A program made the translations under genes and the position numbers. A stretch of 14,001 bases of DNA, taken from CAZJZH01 sp964550465. GTDB taxonomy: Bacteria; Patescibacteriota; Patescibacteriia; JACRDY01. Where the stretch lies: positions 1 through 14,001 of the forward strand of contig CAZJZH010000029.1 in the NCBI GenBank assembly GCA_964550465.1. The letters run 5' to 3'. The notes below the pieces were generated by a model. It saw nothing but the letters and a program-made list of their open reading frames with translations, did no database searches and was not told where the DNA came from. Positions 6,440-13,353 of the stretch are shown here, in pieces. Each line of letters starts with the position of its first letter. Positions within the stretch are counted from its first letter, which is position 1.

Positions 6440-6467
6440 AGTATAGCACGGCCCAGCCACCTTGCAA
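6440..6467 (-). promoter_or_regulatory. Predicted promoter of folD, near-leaderless
   Basis: On the minus strand, TTGCAA (6467-6462) and TATACT (6445-6440) have a 16-base spacer. The expected transcription start near 6433 is only about 4 bases before the ATG at 6429, and no SD can fit. Confidence 0.6.
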
Positions 6468-6739
6468 TAGGCGGTAAAGCGTGGTAGATTGAAAGGGATC
6501 TTAATTCATTGATTAACTGGCTGACTGAAACCCGAGTGGACCGATCTGATACCGGCTCGTTTAGCTGATTTCCTGCGTATTCCAGTGCCTAGACAGACTT
6601 TTTTCGTGATGTATAGCCCACTGTCTCTCAAACGATAATCGCTCAACCCCACTCCTGGGGCTGTTCGTCGTTTGGCGCTGTATTTTTCTCTAACGAGTGC
6701 ATCAGCACTACTCTGGATTGCGGTCAGCATAGAACTCAT
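6468..6739 (+). promoter_or_regulatory. Probable promoter and leader region of rny
   Basis: This gap between folD and rny holds no credible gene. Two weak rightward promoters can be proposed. One is TTGAAA (6489-6494) with TTAACT (6513-6518), spacer 18. The other is TAGACA (6590-6595) with TATAGC (6612-6617), spacer 16. Either gives a leader of 120 to 215 bases. A small hairpin, CCCCA-ctcc-TGGGG (6647-6660), lies in it. No SD precedes the rny ATG. A long leader on an RNase gene could allow self-control, as is known for E. coli rne, but nothing here proves it. Confidence 0.35.
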
Positions 6740-8260
6740 ATGCTACCACTTATTATTGTTGGCATCGGCGCAGCTGTGCTCGGTGTCATTATTGGCAGCC
6801 TGGTCCAAAAACAGGTCACTGCCAAAAAAGTTGAATCTGCCGCTGATAAGGCGGAAAAATTGTTAGCTGAGGCTAAGAACAAAGCCCAGGAAAAATTGAT
6901 TGAGGCCAATGACAAGGCGCTGAAGATTATTGAAGAAGCCAAGGCCGAAGAACAATCTCGCCGTAAAGATGTTATTAATGCTCAAAAGCGACTAGAGGAG
7001 CGAGAAAACCGCTTCGACCAAAAGCTGCTGGACCTAGAAAGCAAGCAGCAACAGTTGACTGATCGGACTGAACAGCTGGAAGCAGCTAAACAAAAAATTC
7101 ATGATATCCGTGACCAGCAGCTAGCCCGCTTAGAAGAGATTGGCAACATGAGTCAAGAAGAAGCGCAGGAGCGACTGCTGGCCAAAGTTGAACAAGACAA
7201 TCAAGAAGCCTTGATGTCTCGCCTACAAAAATTACAGCAGGTGGAAGCGGACGAGATGGACAAAGCCGCTCGCGACATGCTGACTATTGCCCTACAGCGA
7301 GTAGCCAACTCTCAGGCGGCCGAAGTCACTACTACGACTGTCAATATCGCCTCAGACGAAATGAAAGGCCGTATCATCGGTCGCGAAGGCCGCAACATCC
7401 GCGTGCTGGAGCAACTGACTGGTACAGAAATTATTGTCGACGACACACCGCAAGCCATCACTGTTTCTGGCTTCTCACCGATTCGTCGGCACATCGCCAA
7501 GCAAGCCTTGGAAAAATTAGTCTCTGATGGTCGCATTCACCCAGGCCGGATCGAAGAAGCAGTTGAAGAAGCCAAGCGCGATATTGCCTTGGATATCAAA
7601 AAGTCCGGTGAAGCTGCTCTGTACGAACTGGGCATTACCGGCTTTGACCCCAAACTGGTCCAGATTATCGGTCGCTTGAAATACCGTACCAGTTACGGAC
7701 AAAACATTTTGCAACACTCTATTGAAATCGCTCACCTCTGCGCCCTGCTGGCTGAACAGCTGGGTGTAGACGTCGTCACCGCCAAGAAGTCCGGTCTGCT
7801 GCACGACGTTGGTAAGGCGGTTGACCATGAAGTCCAGGGTACTCACCCGGAAATTGGCGCTAACATTGGTCGTAAGTTTGGTGTTAGCGAAGAGGTGATT
7901 GACGCTATTGCTCACCACCATGACGACAAACCAACCTCCATCTACACTATTATCGTCAAAGTGGCAGACGCTATTTCTGGCGCTCGCCCTGGTGCTCGAA
8001 AAGACACGTATGAAAACTACCTCAAGCGTTTGGAGGAACTGGAGCAAATTGCCGGTGGCTTTGAGGGGATTGAAAAATGCTACGCTATTCAAGCCGGTCG
8101 CGAAGTCCGCGTCTTTGTCACGCCAGACAACGTTGATGACTTTGCCGCAGCCGAGATTGCTCGCAAGGTAGCCCGAGAAATCGAGAATCAACTGAAGTAC
8201 CCCGGTGAAATCAAGGTAACGGTTATCCGTGAAAAGCGCATTATCGAATACGCTCGTTAG
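6740..8260 (+). CDS. rny: Ribonuclease Y
   Basis: RNase Y is a membrane-bound endoribonuclease that starts mRNA decay. The 506 residues show the full family plan. There is an N-terminal membrane helix (about 2-22), a long charged coiled coil (about 28-190), a KH RNA-binding domain with the GREG loop (KGRIIGREGRNIRVLEQLTG, 209-228) and an HD metal-dependent domain (His326 in LQHS, His355-Asp356 in GLLHDVGKA, IAHHHDD near 390-396, Asp410). The C-terminus ends IIEYAR. The start gives the membrane anchor directly after Met. No SD is visible. It is followed after one base by a YmdB-like phosphodiesterase, the same order as in Bacillus (rny-ymdB), which supports co-transcription. Confidence 0.96.
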   Translation: MLPLIIVGIGAAVLGVIIGSLVQKQVTAKKVESAADKAEKLLAEAKNKAQEKLIEANDKALKIIEEAKAEEQSRRKDVINAQKRLEERENRFDQKLLDLESKQQQLTDRTEQLEAAKQKIHDIRDQQLARLEEIGNMSQEEAQERLLAKVEQDNQEALMSRLQKLQQVEADEMDKAARDMLTIALQRVANSQAAEVTTTTVNIASDEMKGRIIGREGRNIRVLEQLTGTEIIVDDTPQAITVSGFSPIRRHIAKQALEKLVSDGRIHPGRIEEAVEEAKRDIALDIKKSGEAALYELGITGFDPKLVQIIGRLKYRTSYGQNILQHSIEIAHLCALLAEQLGVDVVTAKKSGLLHDVGKAVDHEVQGTHPEIGANIGRKFGVSEEVIDAIAHHHDDKPTSIYTIIVKVADAISGARPGARKDTYENYLKRLEELEQIAGGFEGIEKCYAIQAGREVRVFVTPDNVDDFAAAEIARKVAREIENQLKYPGEIKVTVIREKRIIEYAR

Positions 8261-8261
8261 T

Positions 8262-9065
8262 ATGCGACTACTCTGTTTTGGTGACGTCTTTGGTAAGCTC
8301 GGTCGACGAGCAGTAGCGGCCGCTCTGCCGGAGCTGGTGCAACGCTACCAGCCAGATGTTGTCACTGCCAATGTTGAAAATCTAGCTCATGGCGCCGGCT
8401 TGACCGAAAAAACCTGGAACGAACTGCACCAGGCCGGGGTGATGATTGGTACTGGCGGTAATCACAGTCTGGAAAAACCTGATGGCAACGAACTATTAGC
8501 CAATCCGGACCTGCCCCTGGTCCGCCCCGCTAACTATGCTATGACCGACACCCCTGGCGTGGGGCTAAAAATCATCGACACGCCAGCCGGACAGATTGCC
8601 GTTATCAACCTACTGGGCGAACTATTCATGAATCATGACACTCGCCCCGTCACCAACCCCTTCTTGAAACTAGATGAGCTACTAGCCCAGCCAGATTTAC
8701 CAGCTGTTAAACTACTAGACTTCCACGCCGAAGCCTCATCAGAAAAAGTAGCCATGGGTTTTTACGCTGATGGTCGCGTCAGCGCCGTTATCGGCTCACA
8801 CACTCACGTGGCCACGGCTGATCAGCGGGTGTTACCCAACGGCACGGCTTTTGTTAGTGATGTGGGCATCGTCGGTGGGCTCAATTCCATCATTGGTGCT
8901 GAGGCTGAGCCGATTCTGGAGGCCTATCAGGCCGGACAGAGCAAAGGTAAGCTGGTATTACCAGAAACTGGGGAGAGTATTGTCAATGCGGTGCTGATCA
9001 GTATCAATGATCAGACCGGTTTAGCGGAGATGATTGAGCGGGTAGACACTCAAACCGAGGTGTAG
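8262..9065 (+). CDS. ymdB: YmdB-like metallophosphoesterase (2',3'-cyclic nucleotide phosphodiesterase family)
   Basis: This family hydrolyses 2',3'-cyclic nucleotides, and in Bacillus it affects biofilm and motility decisions. The 267 residues keep the metal-site residues at nearly the same positions as B. subtilis YmdB: Asp8 (FGDVFGK), Glu39-Asn40 (NVEN), Asn67-His68 (GGNHS), His155 (DFHAEASSEK), His180 and His182 (GSHTHVATAD). LVRPANY (86-92), SDVGIVGGLNSIIG (199-212) and DGRVSAVIG are further family signatures. The ATG at 8262, one base after the rny stop, is chosen over an in-frame upstream start inside rny because MRLLCFGDVFGK begins exactly where the family does. Coupling with rny suggests a shared role in RNA turnover, since RNA breakdown generates 2',3'-cyclic nucleotides. 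Confidence 0.94.
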   Translation: MRLLCFGDVFGKLGRRAVAAALPELVQRYQPDVVTANVENLAHGAGLTEKTWNELHQAGVMIGTGGNHSLEKPDGNELLANPDLPLVRPANYAMTDTPGVGLKIIDTPAGQIAVINLLGELFMNHDTRPVTNPFLKLDELLAQPDLPAVKLLDFHAEASSEKVAMGFYADGRVSAVIGSHTHVATADQRVLPNGTAFVSDVGIVGGLNSIIGAEAEPILEAYQAGQSKGKLVLPETGESIVNAVLISINDQTGLAEMIERVDTQTEV

Positions 9066-9071
9066 TACACT
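9043..9071 (+). promoter_or_regulatory. Possible promoter of the HU gene
   Basis: TAGACA (9043-9048) and TACACT (9066-9071) with a 17-base spacer lie at the end of ymdB and would give a leader of about 25 bases. HU might otherwise be read from the rny-ymdB transcript. Confidence 0.4.
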
Positions 9072-9073
9072 AA

Positions 9074-9102
9074 AAGTAGGTTAATTTGCTAAAAACCTGC
9101 TT
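9074..9102 (+). promoter_or_regulatory. Hairpin directly before the HU start codon
   Basis: AAGTAGGTT (9074-9082) pairs with AACCTGCTT (9094-9102), nine pairs with one G-T, around an 11-base loop. The right arm ends on the base before the ATG. There is no SD outside the hairpin, so folding could affect translation. Confidence 0.45.
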
Positions 9103-9456
9103 ATGAACAAAGCCACGCTGATCGACACTTTGGCCGAACAGGCCGGTGTCTCAAAAAAGCAAGCTGAAGATCTGTTGGATGCGCTGACAGATACCATCAT
9201 GCGGACCATTAAAGATGGTGATGAGGTGACGCTGACCGGTTTTGGCACCTTTTCGGCTCGTGTTCGTAAAGGCCGTGAAGGTATCAATCCACGAACCAAG
9301 GAAGCTATCACCATTCCGCCGACTAAAGTGGTTAAGTTTAAGGCAGGTAAAGTCCTCAAAGAAACGCTCAAAGCTTCGCAAGATACTGCTGCCCCAGCAG
9401 CACCAACTCCTGATCCGACTGAAACACCGCTACCGACACCGCCAGCCACTGAGTAA
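9103..9456 (+). CDS. HU-type DNA-binding protein with Pro/Thr-rich tail
   Basis: HU proteins bend and compact DNA as dimers. Residues 1 to about 92 form the complete HU fold: helices MNKATLIDTLAEQAGVSKKQ and AEDLLDALTDTIMRTIKDGD, then the signature VTLTGFGTFSARVRKGREG, the DNA-intercalating arm around INPRTKEAITIPP, and KVVKFKAGKVLKETL. The arm keeps the conserved Pro after Asn. The remaining 25 residues form an unusual tail rich in Pro, Ala and Thr with acidic residues and no Lys, unlike the basic tails of some actinobacterial HU proteins. It is probably disordered. It follows ymdB by 37 bases and ends at a strong terminator. Whether it is called HU or a relative such as IHF cannot be settled, so no gene symbol is given. 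Confidence 0.92.
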   Translation: MNKATLIDTLAEQAGVSKKQAEDLLDALTDTIMRTIKDGDEVTLTGFGTFSARVRKGREGINPRTKEAITIPPTKVVKFKAGKVLKETLKASQDTAAPAAPTPDPTETPLPTPPATE

Positions 9457-9471
9457 AGACATTAGTATACT

Positions 9472-9504
9472 AAAAACCTCCCTATTCCCTATGGGAGGTT
9501 TTTT
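9472..9504 (+). terminator. Intrinsic terminator after the HU gene
   Basis: AAAAACCTCCC (9472-9482) pairs perfectly over 11 bases with GGGAGGTTTTT (9493-9503), loop of 10 bases, ending in six T. It closes the rny-ymdB-HU group. Confidence 0.9.
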
Positions 9505-9545
9505 GATAGCTAATTATTGCTTGTTACTATAAAGTTTTGCGGTTA

Positions 9546-9554
9546 TGGTACAAT
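9546..9554 (+). promoter_or_regulatory. Extended -10 promoter before the GNAT-protein gene
   Basis: TGG-TACAAT matches the extended -10 pattern TGN-TATAAT. No good -35 box is at 17 bases. Transcription would start near 9561, about 7 bases before an ATG at 9568. This spacing resembles the near-leaderless starts of infB and folD. Confidence 0.5.
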
Positions 9555-9567
9555 AGCTCTAACTACT

Positions 9568-9793
9568 ATGGCGTCACACGAATTCCCCCCCAGCACCAGC
9601 AGAGCACGATGCTGAAACAACAACGTACACCATCGAGGAAATATTCGATGGTTTTGGTGGTGAGACAATTGAAGGTCAATCGGAACGCCAAATTGCACTC
9701 GAAGAATACCTGCTCGATGCGCCAAAGTCAGAATACCGAGCAGTATTACAGATTGTTGCCAGTCACCCTAATCGACACAACCTGCCCGACAGT
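9568..9793 (+). other. Probable true 5' end of the GNAT-protein gene, out of frame across a C7 run
   Basis: The frame of the following gene stays open back to 9563 but has no ATG, GTG or TTG before 9794. From 9593 it reads like normal protein (APAEHDAETTTYTIEEIF, then YLLDAPKSEYRAVLQIVASH). An ATG at 9568, right after the predicted promoter, is one frame off and would join it if the run of seven C at 9585-9591 were six. The product would begin MASHEFPPAPAEHDAETTTY and add about 75 residues. The cause could be a real slippage site, a mutation, or a sequencing error. Confidence 0.6.
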
Positions 9794-12007
9794 GTGGTTG
9801 ATCGATTAATTGACAGAGGTCTTACTCTAGCTGAAGCCGTGCCGGCCGATGCTACACCAGCAGAAACGGATCTGTGGCAACGGTATCAGGAAGTAGACAG
9901 CCAACTCATCTCAGAATTACACCATTCGATTCAACTACATGGAGACTTCACTCGTGATGAGCATCACCCTACTTCATTGACCGACAAAGCTTTTCAAGCG
10001 CTGTTAGACCAGTACTCTGATCACCAAGCGGCCGCCGAAAAACTGTTTAGCTATCTGTGCCAAGAATACACGGTTGAGCCGGAGCACTATGTCCGCGGTA
10101 TAGCCAACATGCTGTGTCGGCAAGATGTCAGTAAAAATTTCAAACAAAACGCATTGCACAGCCTTAACTACCTGATGCAATTTGGCGGCGATCATTACAA
10201 CCAAGCCATTGCTAACAATCTCGACTTTGATGAGCCGAACCATTTTTTCCGCACCGCTCAGTTTCTTGAGTTCGTTAAACATCTCTATGCTCTGTCAGAA
10301 GACACTGATTGGGGTGACGGCGCTACCCCACAAATTATGGACAGCTTACAATCCGCGGTCGAGCAACAAAAAGGTAGCTACCTGTTACAATCACGCGCCC
10401 AAGAGGTGTTGAACGGTATGCATACTGGTGAAAGCATGTATGGAGACACCGACCGCATGCCATTTGTCATCAGTCCCGGAGTCTACGCCTATGATTTTGG
10501 CGAAGGGCTCCGTCTGTCATCACCCGAAAATAGCGCAGCGGTTACAGAAACTCTGGCGCAAATCGAAATGCTTGATCAACAAATGCGTCCTCCACAACAT
10601 GTTATCGAACAAGCGATACAACGTGGCGCTGATTTTGTTGAAGTCTCTGTTGACCCACAGCTCATGCGTCTCCACCGTAATGCCTGGCACCAGTTGTACC
10701 AACAGTTTGACCGTCAATTAACCAGTGATGATATCATCCTATCACCGCAGGTTCGACAAAACGCCACCGCTGAACAGTATGACGAAGCTTTGTTTGACTT
10801 CCAGTACCTCCTCTCCCGCCCAATGCGCCAAAAAATTGAAGCTGATTTTGGTGTATCTTTAGAAGACCTATCTCTACCAGAAAAATTTCAATTTCTATCT
10901 TTATTAAAAAACGCTGAGGCTGAAGAAATAGCAGTCGTGCAGTCCTTTGTGCAACAATACGGTAAAGACGGTATTAAAACATTTTTATCAGTTGAGCACG
11001 GTGATATTACCGCTGAACATATTCTAAACATCGGCACCAGCCTAGACCACACCACTGCCCAAAAATTATTCGAGAAATACAGTCAAATCACTGAAGCCGC
11101 TCAACAAGCTGGAAACTACGTCAGCCAAAATTTTTCCCATGCCACTACAGAAGACGTAGAGCGAATACAGCAAAATCTGCTCGTCAAAGGCCAGGAACTA
11201 CTGGCAGATATCACCGCTGACTACCACAACCAGCTTGATCCGGAAGAAATCATGCAGCAACTACAGCAGTTACAGGCTGACATCCTACTCTTCACGCAAT
11301 CATTCCAAGAGGTGTTCGCAGATCAAGAGCAGCCTGACTTCTCAACCGTTAAAGATTTAGAATTTGGCTCTCGCCAGCAGTTAACCGCAGCAGAGCAAGC
11401 CGAGATGGCCACCATTATCAAGCAAAACTATGCTGACAGCCCATTAGCCGAAGGGGTGCTAGCTGGCTTCCGTGCTGCTCAAGATAATCCACACAACACT
11501 TTCTATCTGTTAAAACGACAGGGTGCGGTGATCAGTTTCTATCGTTTCGCCGATCAGGTAGATGATGCTGACCAGCCAACTGGGGTGACTGAGTTTGCTT
11601 CGTTTAATGCAGCTGGTGACTACAAAGGTGGTGGCTTAGGGCGCATCATTATGAAAAATGCTCTAGCTGAGCGAGCACGAGACCACGTAGTGGTAGCAGC
11701 CACTGACCCAACCAGTCGCATTTGTCAGTTTTATGTGGAAGAGGCTGGTTTTGTGATCGATGGTACAGAGACCTACAAAGATACCGGCATGACCGTTTTT
11801 CATATCACGAACAATGGACAAAACCGCTTTGAGGAAATTACCACAGCAGTCCCTCTCGGTACTGCTGACGAGGTAGTCGCACATGTGCGTCGCGCCCTAG
11901 CGGACGGACATGTTATCACTAGCTACCGATTTGACCCAGAGAGCCAACAGTATGTCGGCACCATTGCCCGACCAGTTGACCGCCCGTTAGATGATCAAGC
12001 CGCTTAA
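9794..12007 (+). CDS. Large protein with C-terminal GNAT acetyltransferase domain
   Basis: From the first usable in-frame start (GTG, 9794) the product is 737 residues. With the upstream segment across the C7 run it would be about 812. The first 500 residues or so are helical, acidic and Gln-rich, with no recognised domain or signal peptide. From about residue 525 to 670 a GNAT N-acetyltransferase fold is visible: LTAAEQAEMATIIKQNYADS, a central strand region TEFASFNAAGDY, the acetyl-CoA loop KGGGLGRIIMKNAL, and the late motif CQFYVEEAGFVIDG. A last 60-residue segment ends RPVDRPLDDQAA. It probably transfers an acetyl group to an unknown acceptor, with the N-terminal part giving specificity; this is inference. 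It is monocistronic, and its stop codon directly abuts the convergent TrmB-type gene. Confidence 0.82.
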   Translation: MVDRLIDRGLTLAEAVPADATPAETDLWQRYQEVDSQLISELHHSIQLHGDFTRDEHHPTSLTDKAFQALLDQYSDHQAAAEKLFSYLCQEYTVEPEHYVRGIANMLCRQDVSKNFKQNALHSLNYLMQFGGDHYNQAIANNLDFDEPNHFFRTAQFLEFVKHLYALSEDTDWGDGATPQIMDSLQSAVEQQKGSYLLQSRAQEVLNGMHTGESMYGDTDRMPFVISPGVYAYDFGEGLRLSSPENSAAVTETLAQIEMLDQQMRPPQHVIEQAIQRGADFVEVSVDPQLMRLHRNAWHQLYQQFDRQLTSDDIILSPQVRQNATAEQYDEALFDFQYLLSRPMRQKIEADFGVSLEDLSLPEKFQFLSLLKNAEAEEIAVVQSFVQQYGKDGIKTFLSVEHGDITAEHILNIGTSLDHTTAQKLFEKYSQITEAAQQAGNYVSQNFSHATTEDVERIQQNLLVKGQELLADITADYHNQLDPEEIMQQLQQLQADILLFTQSFQEVFADQEQPDFSTVKDLEFGSRQQLTAAEQAEMATIIKQNYADSPLAEGVLAGFRAAQDNPHNTFYLLKRQGAVISFYRFADQVDDADQPTGVTEFASFNAAGDYKGGGLGRIIMKNALAERARDHVVVAATDPTSRICQFYVEEAGFVIDGTETYKDTGMTVFHITNNGQNRFEEITTAVPLGTADEVVAHVRRALADGHVITSYRFDPESQQYVGTIARPVDRPLDDQAA

Positions 12008-12769
12008 CTACACTTCATCAAGCATCCGCCACTGGGCTTCAAATAACATCCGGTGCATTTGGTAAATCAGTGGGTCTTCAATAATCAAGCCGATCATCGT
12101 CCTACCGCTTAATCTCGTGTAGGATATTTTATTGGCGTAAATATGCATGGTCACAGCACTGAAGTCTGCTGCGGAGTTTTTCATCAGGCGCACGCGGGTT
12201 AGTGCTTTATCGTAATCTTTTAAAAACTCCCTGTTAAAAGCCGAATCATTGGTAATAGCTTTTTTACTGATATTCCGCCGTTGTCGCTCTTTAAAATAGG
12301 CTGTATTGAGTTTAGCGAAATGCTGGCCAACTGCTTCTAAGTCCAGGTAGGTATAAATCTCTTGGTCCGTCTCTAGTGAATCCCACCACACCTTTTTGAC
12401 CCCTTCTTCACCCTCATAAAACCGCACCCCTGGCTTACCCATGGCCAAGTTAAATTCGCTGGTCAGTTGCGGTAATAACTGCTCCATACCGGACTGAGCT
12501 CGCTCCACCTCTGCTTGGCGCTGTGTAATCAGTTGTCGTAAGGCATCCGGATGTTCAGCCGTAAACGTAGCTACCGCCCCGTCAGGATCCTCTTTTTTGG
12601 CTAATTTTAGGTCAACCAGCTCATCAAGCACTTTATAGACCAATCCCCGCTTTATGGGGCTTTTTTGGCTTATTTTAGAAGCTTTTGATTGTCCTTCGCG
12701 CAATAACAGCTCATAGACCAACGCTTGGTTAGTGGTTAGTCCGGCTTTTTCTAACAAGGCTTCGTACAT
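12008..12769 (-). CDS. TrmB-family transcriptional regulator
   Basis: The 253 residues show a winged helix-turn-helix at about 10-72 (NQALVYELLLREGQSKASKI, then RGLVYKVLDELVDLKLAKKE) of the TrmB type. A short coiled coil follows (about 74-105), then a C-terminal effector-like domain beginning GKPGVRFYEGEEGVKKVWWD. Such proteins are frequent in archaea and in Patescibacteria, but their ligands are mostly unknown. The ATG at 12769 is chosen because the conserved TNQALVYELLL helix follows closely. There is no SD. A near-consensus promoter lies just upstream, with a palindrome across its -35 box that could be its own operator. A rightward promoter toward the structured RNA region overlaps the same palindrome, so this protein is a candidate regulator of that RNA. 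Confidence 0.88.
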   Translation of the reverse strand: MYEALLEKAGLTTNQALVYELLLREGQSKASKISQKSPIKRGLVYKVLDELVDLKLAKKEDPDGAVATFTAEHPDALRQLITQRQAEVERAQSGMEQLLPQLTSEFNLAMGKPGVRFYEGEEGVKKVWWDSLETDQEIYTYLDLEAVGQHFAKLNTAYFKERQRRNISKKAITNDSAFNREFLKDYDKALTRVRLMKNSAADFSAVTMHIYANKISYTRLSGRTMIGLIIEDPLIYQMHRMLFEAQWRMLDEV

Positions 12770-12802
12770 AGAAATAGTTTTTTATCGGCTATATCTAGTG
12801 GT

Positions 12803-12831
12803 AGTATAGCGCATCGATATATTTTTGTCAA
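12803..12831 (-). promoter_or_regulatory. Promoter of the TrmB-family gene
   Basis: On the minus strand, a perfect TTGACA (12831-12826), a 17-base spacer and TATACT (12808-12803). The expected start near 12796 gives a leader of about 27 bases without SD. Confidence 0.7.
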
Positions 12832-12844
12832 TATTTTTTGACAA
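12825..12844. promoter_or_regulatory. 20-bp palindrome over divergent promoters, candidate operator
   Basis: TTGTCAA (12825-12831) and TTGACAA (12838-12844) form a perfect 7-bp inverted repeat with a 6-base spacer. It covers the -35 box of the leftward TrmB-gene promoter and the -35 box of a possible rightward promoter. A dimeric winged-helix regulator could bind here. Confidence 0.45.
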
Positions 12845-12853
12845 TTTTATACA
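12825..12853 (+). promoter_or_regulatory. Possible rightward promoter, divergent from the TrmB gene
   Basis: TTGTCA (12825-12830), 17 bases, TATACA (12848-12853). It would begin a transcript near 12860, about 100 bases upstream of the stronger promoter at 12925-12953. Confidence 0.4.
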
Positions 12854-12924
12854 GAAAAAATGGGATTAAAAGTCCTGTTTTTATTATTTATAGTCAAAAT
12901 ATTACTATTTTTTGCTACGTATTG

Positions 12925-12953
12925 TTGACATTATCTTGCAGTTGTGTTATACT
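12925..12953 (+). promoter_or_regulatory. Near-consensus promoter of the candidate structured RNA
   Basis: A perfect TTGACA (12925-12930), exactly 17 bases, and TATACT (12948-12953). This is among the best promoters in the window, yet no protein gene follows for a kilobase. Start expected near 12960. Confidence 0.75.
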
Positions 12954-12959
12954 GATTTA

Positions 12960-13324
12960 TCAAGCTCAAGAGAGCGAGATACCAGACAACAGTTCATTTA
13001 GAAAGTCAAATCACATCCAGGCAGTCCGCCACGCAGGCGCCATTGCAGAGAGAGCTCGCGGTTAGACCCGCGACAATGGCCAGAAAGCAGCGGTACTCTC
13101 CACCCCCGCCACGACGGGTAGCGAGAGATAATCAGTGCCACCCTTGGGAGAGAGCAACCTCACGAGGGACACACTGGTTAGACGGTAACCACTGCCGGTT
13201 ACAGACTAATCTGAACGTTGATAATTGAAGACACATACATATAAGGAGAGAGCACCCTTATTCGTCATACACAGCTATTCTTTTGTGTGGGCGATAGGTA
13301 TAACTCTCTGCTGGAGAGTTTTTT
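12960..13324 (+). ncRNA. Candidate structured noncoding RNA, about 365 nt, no known family
   Basis: A strong promoter and an intrinsic terminator bracket this interval, and neither strand offers a frame with a plausible start and protein-like composition. A striking hairpin at 13039-13080 has stem GCCATTG/CAATGGC, a ten-base bulge CAGAGAGAGC on the 5' side only, then stem TCGCGG/CCGCGA with loop TTAGAC. Mutually exclusive hairpins occur at 13176-13190 (GGTTA/TAACC) and 13185-13202 (GTAACC/GGTTAC). The motif GAGAGAGC occurs at 13048, 13148 and 13246, with a near copy at 12968. GGTTAGAC appears twice (13060, 13176). I find no diagnostic core of tmRNA, RNase P RNA, SRP RNA, T-box or group I/II introns. 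It could be a free small RNA or an attenuated leader of the next gene. Confidence 0.55.
13302..13324 (+). terminator. Intrinsic terminator of the candidate RNA
   Basis: AACTCTC (13302-13308) pairs with GAGAGTT (13314-13320) around TGCTG, followed by six T. Its 5' side, CTCTCTGC (13304-13311), is exactly complementary to GCAGAGAG at 13045-13052, so an alternative antiterminator fold is possible. Confidence 0.8.
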
Positions 13325-13341
13325 GTCTTTCTTAGCTGCTT

Positions 13342-13353
13342 CCGCTACGGCGG
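13342..13353. repeat. Short c(TACG)g palindrome
   Basis: CCGC-TACG-GCGG, a 4-bp stem with a UNCG-class loop. The same core, CTACGGCGG, appears in the purF terminator. It may belong to a dispersed family in this genome. Confidence 0.4.

Noticed and set aside
6506..6739. 77-residue minus-strand frame between folD and rny
   Set aside because: No SD or promoter, and no recognisable domain. It overlaps the likely rny leader.
8229..8261. Upstream in-frame start for the YmdB-like gene inside rny
   Set aside because: It would add 11 residues unlike the family. The family N-terminus begins at the ATG at 8262.
12005..12010. Missing terminator between the abutting convergent GNAT and TrmB genes
   Set aside because: The two stop codons are adjacent with no hairpin visible, so transcripts may overlap. 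Common in compact genomes and not scored as a finding.
12838..13228. Two short plus-strand frames (75 and 61 residues) in the structured RNA region
   Set aside because: No SD, starts unrelated to the promoter, and composition dictated by hairpins.
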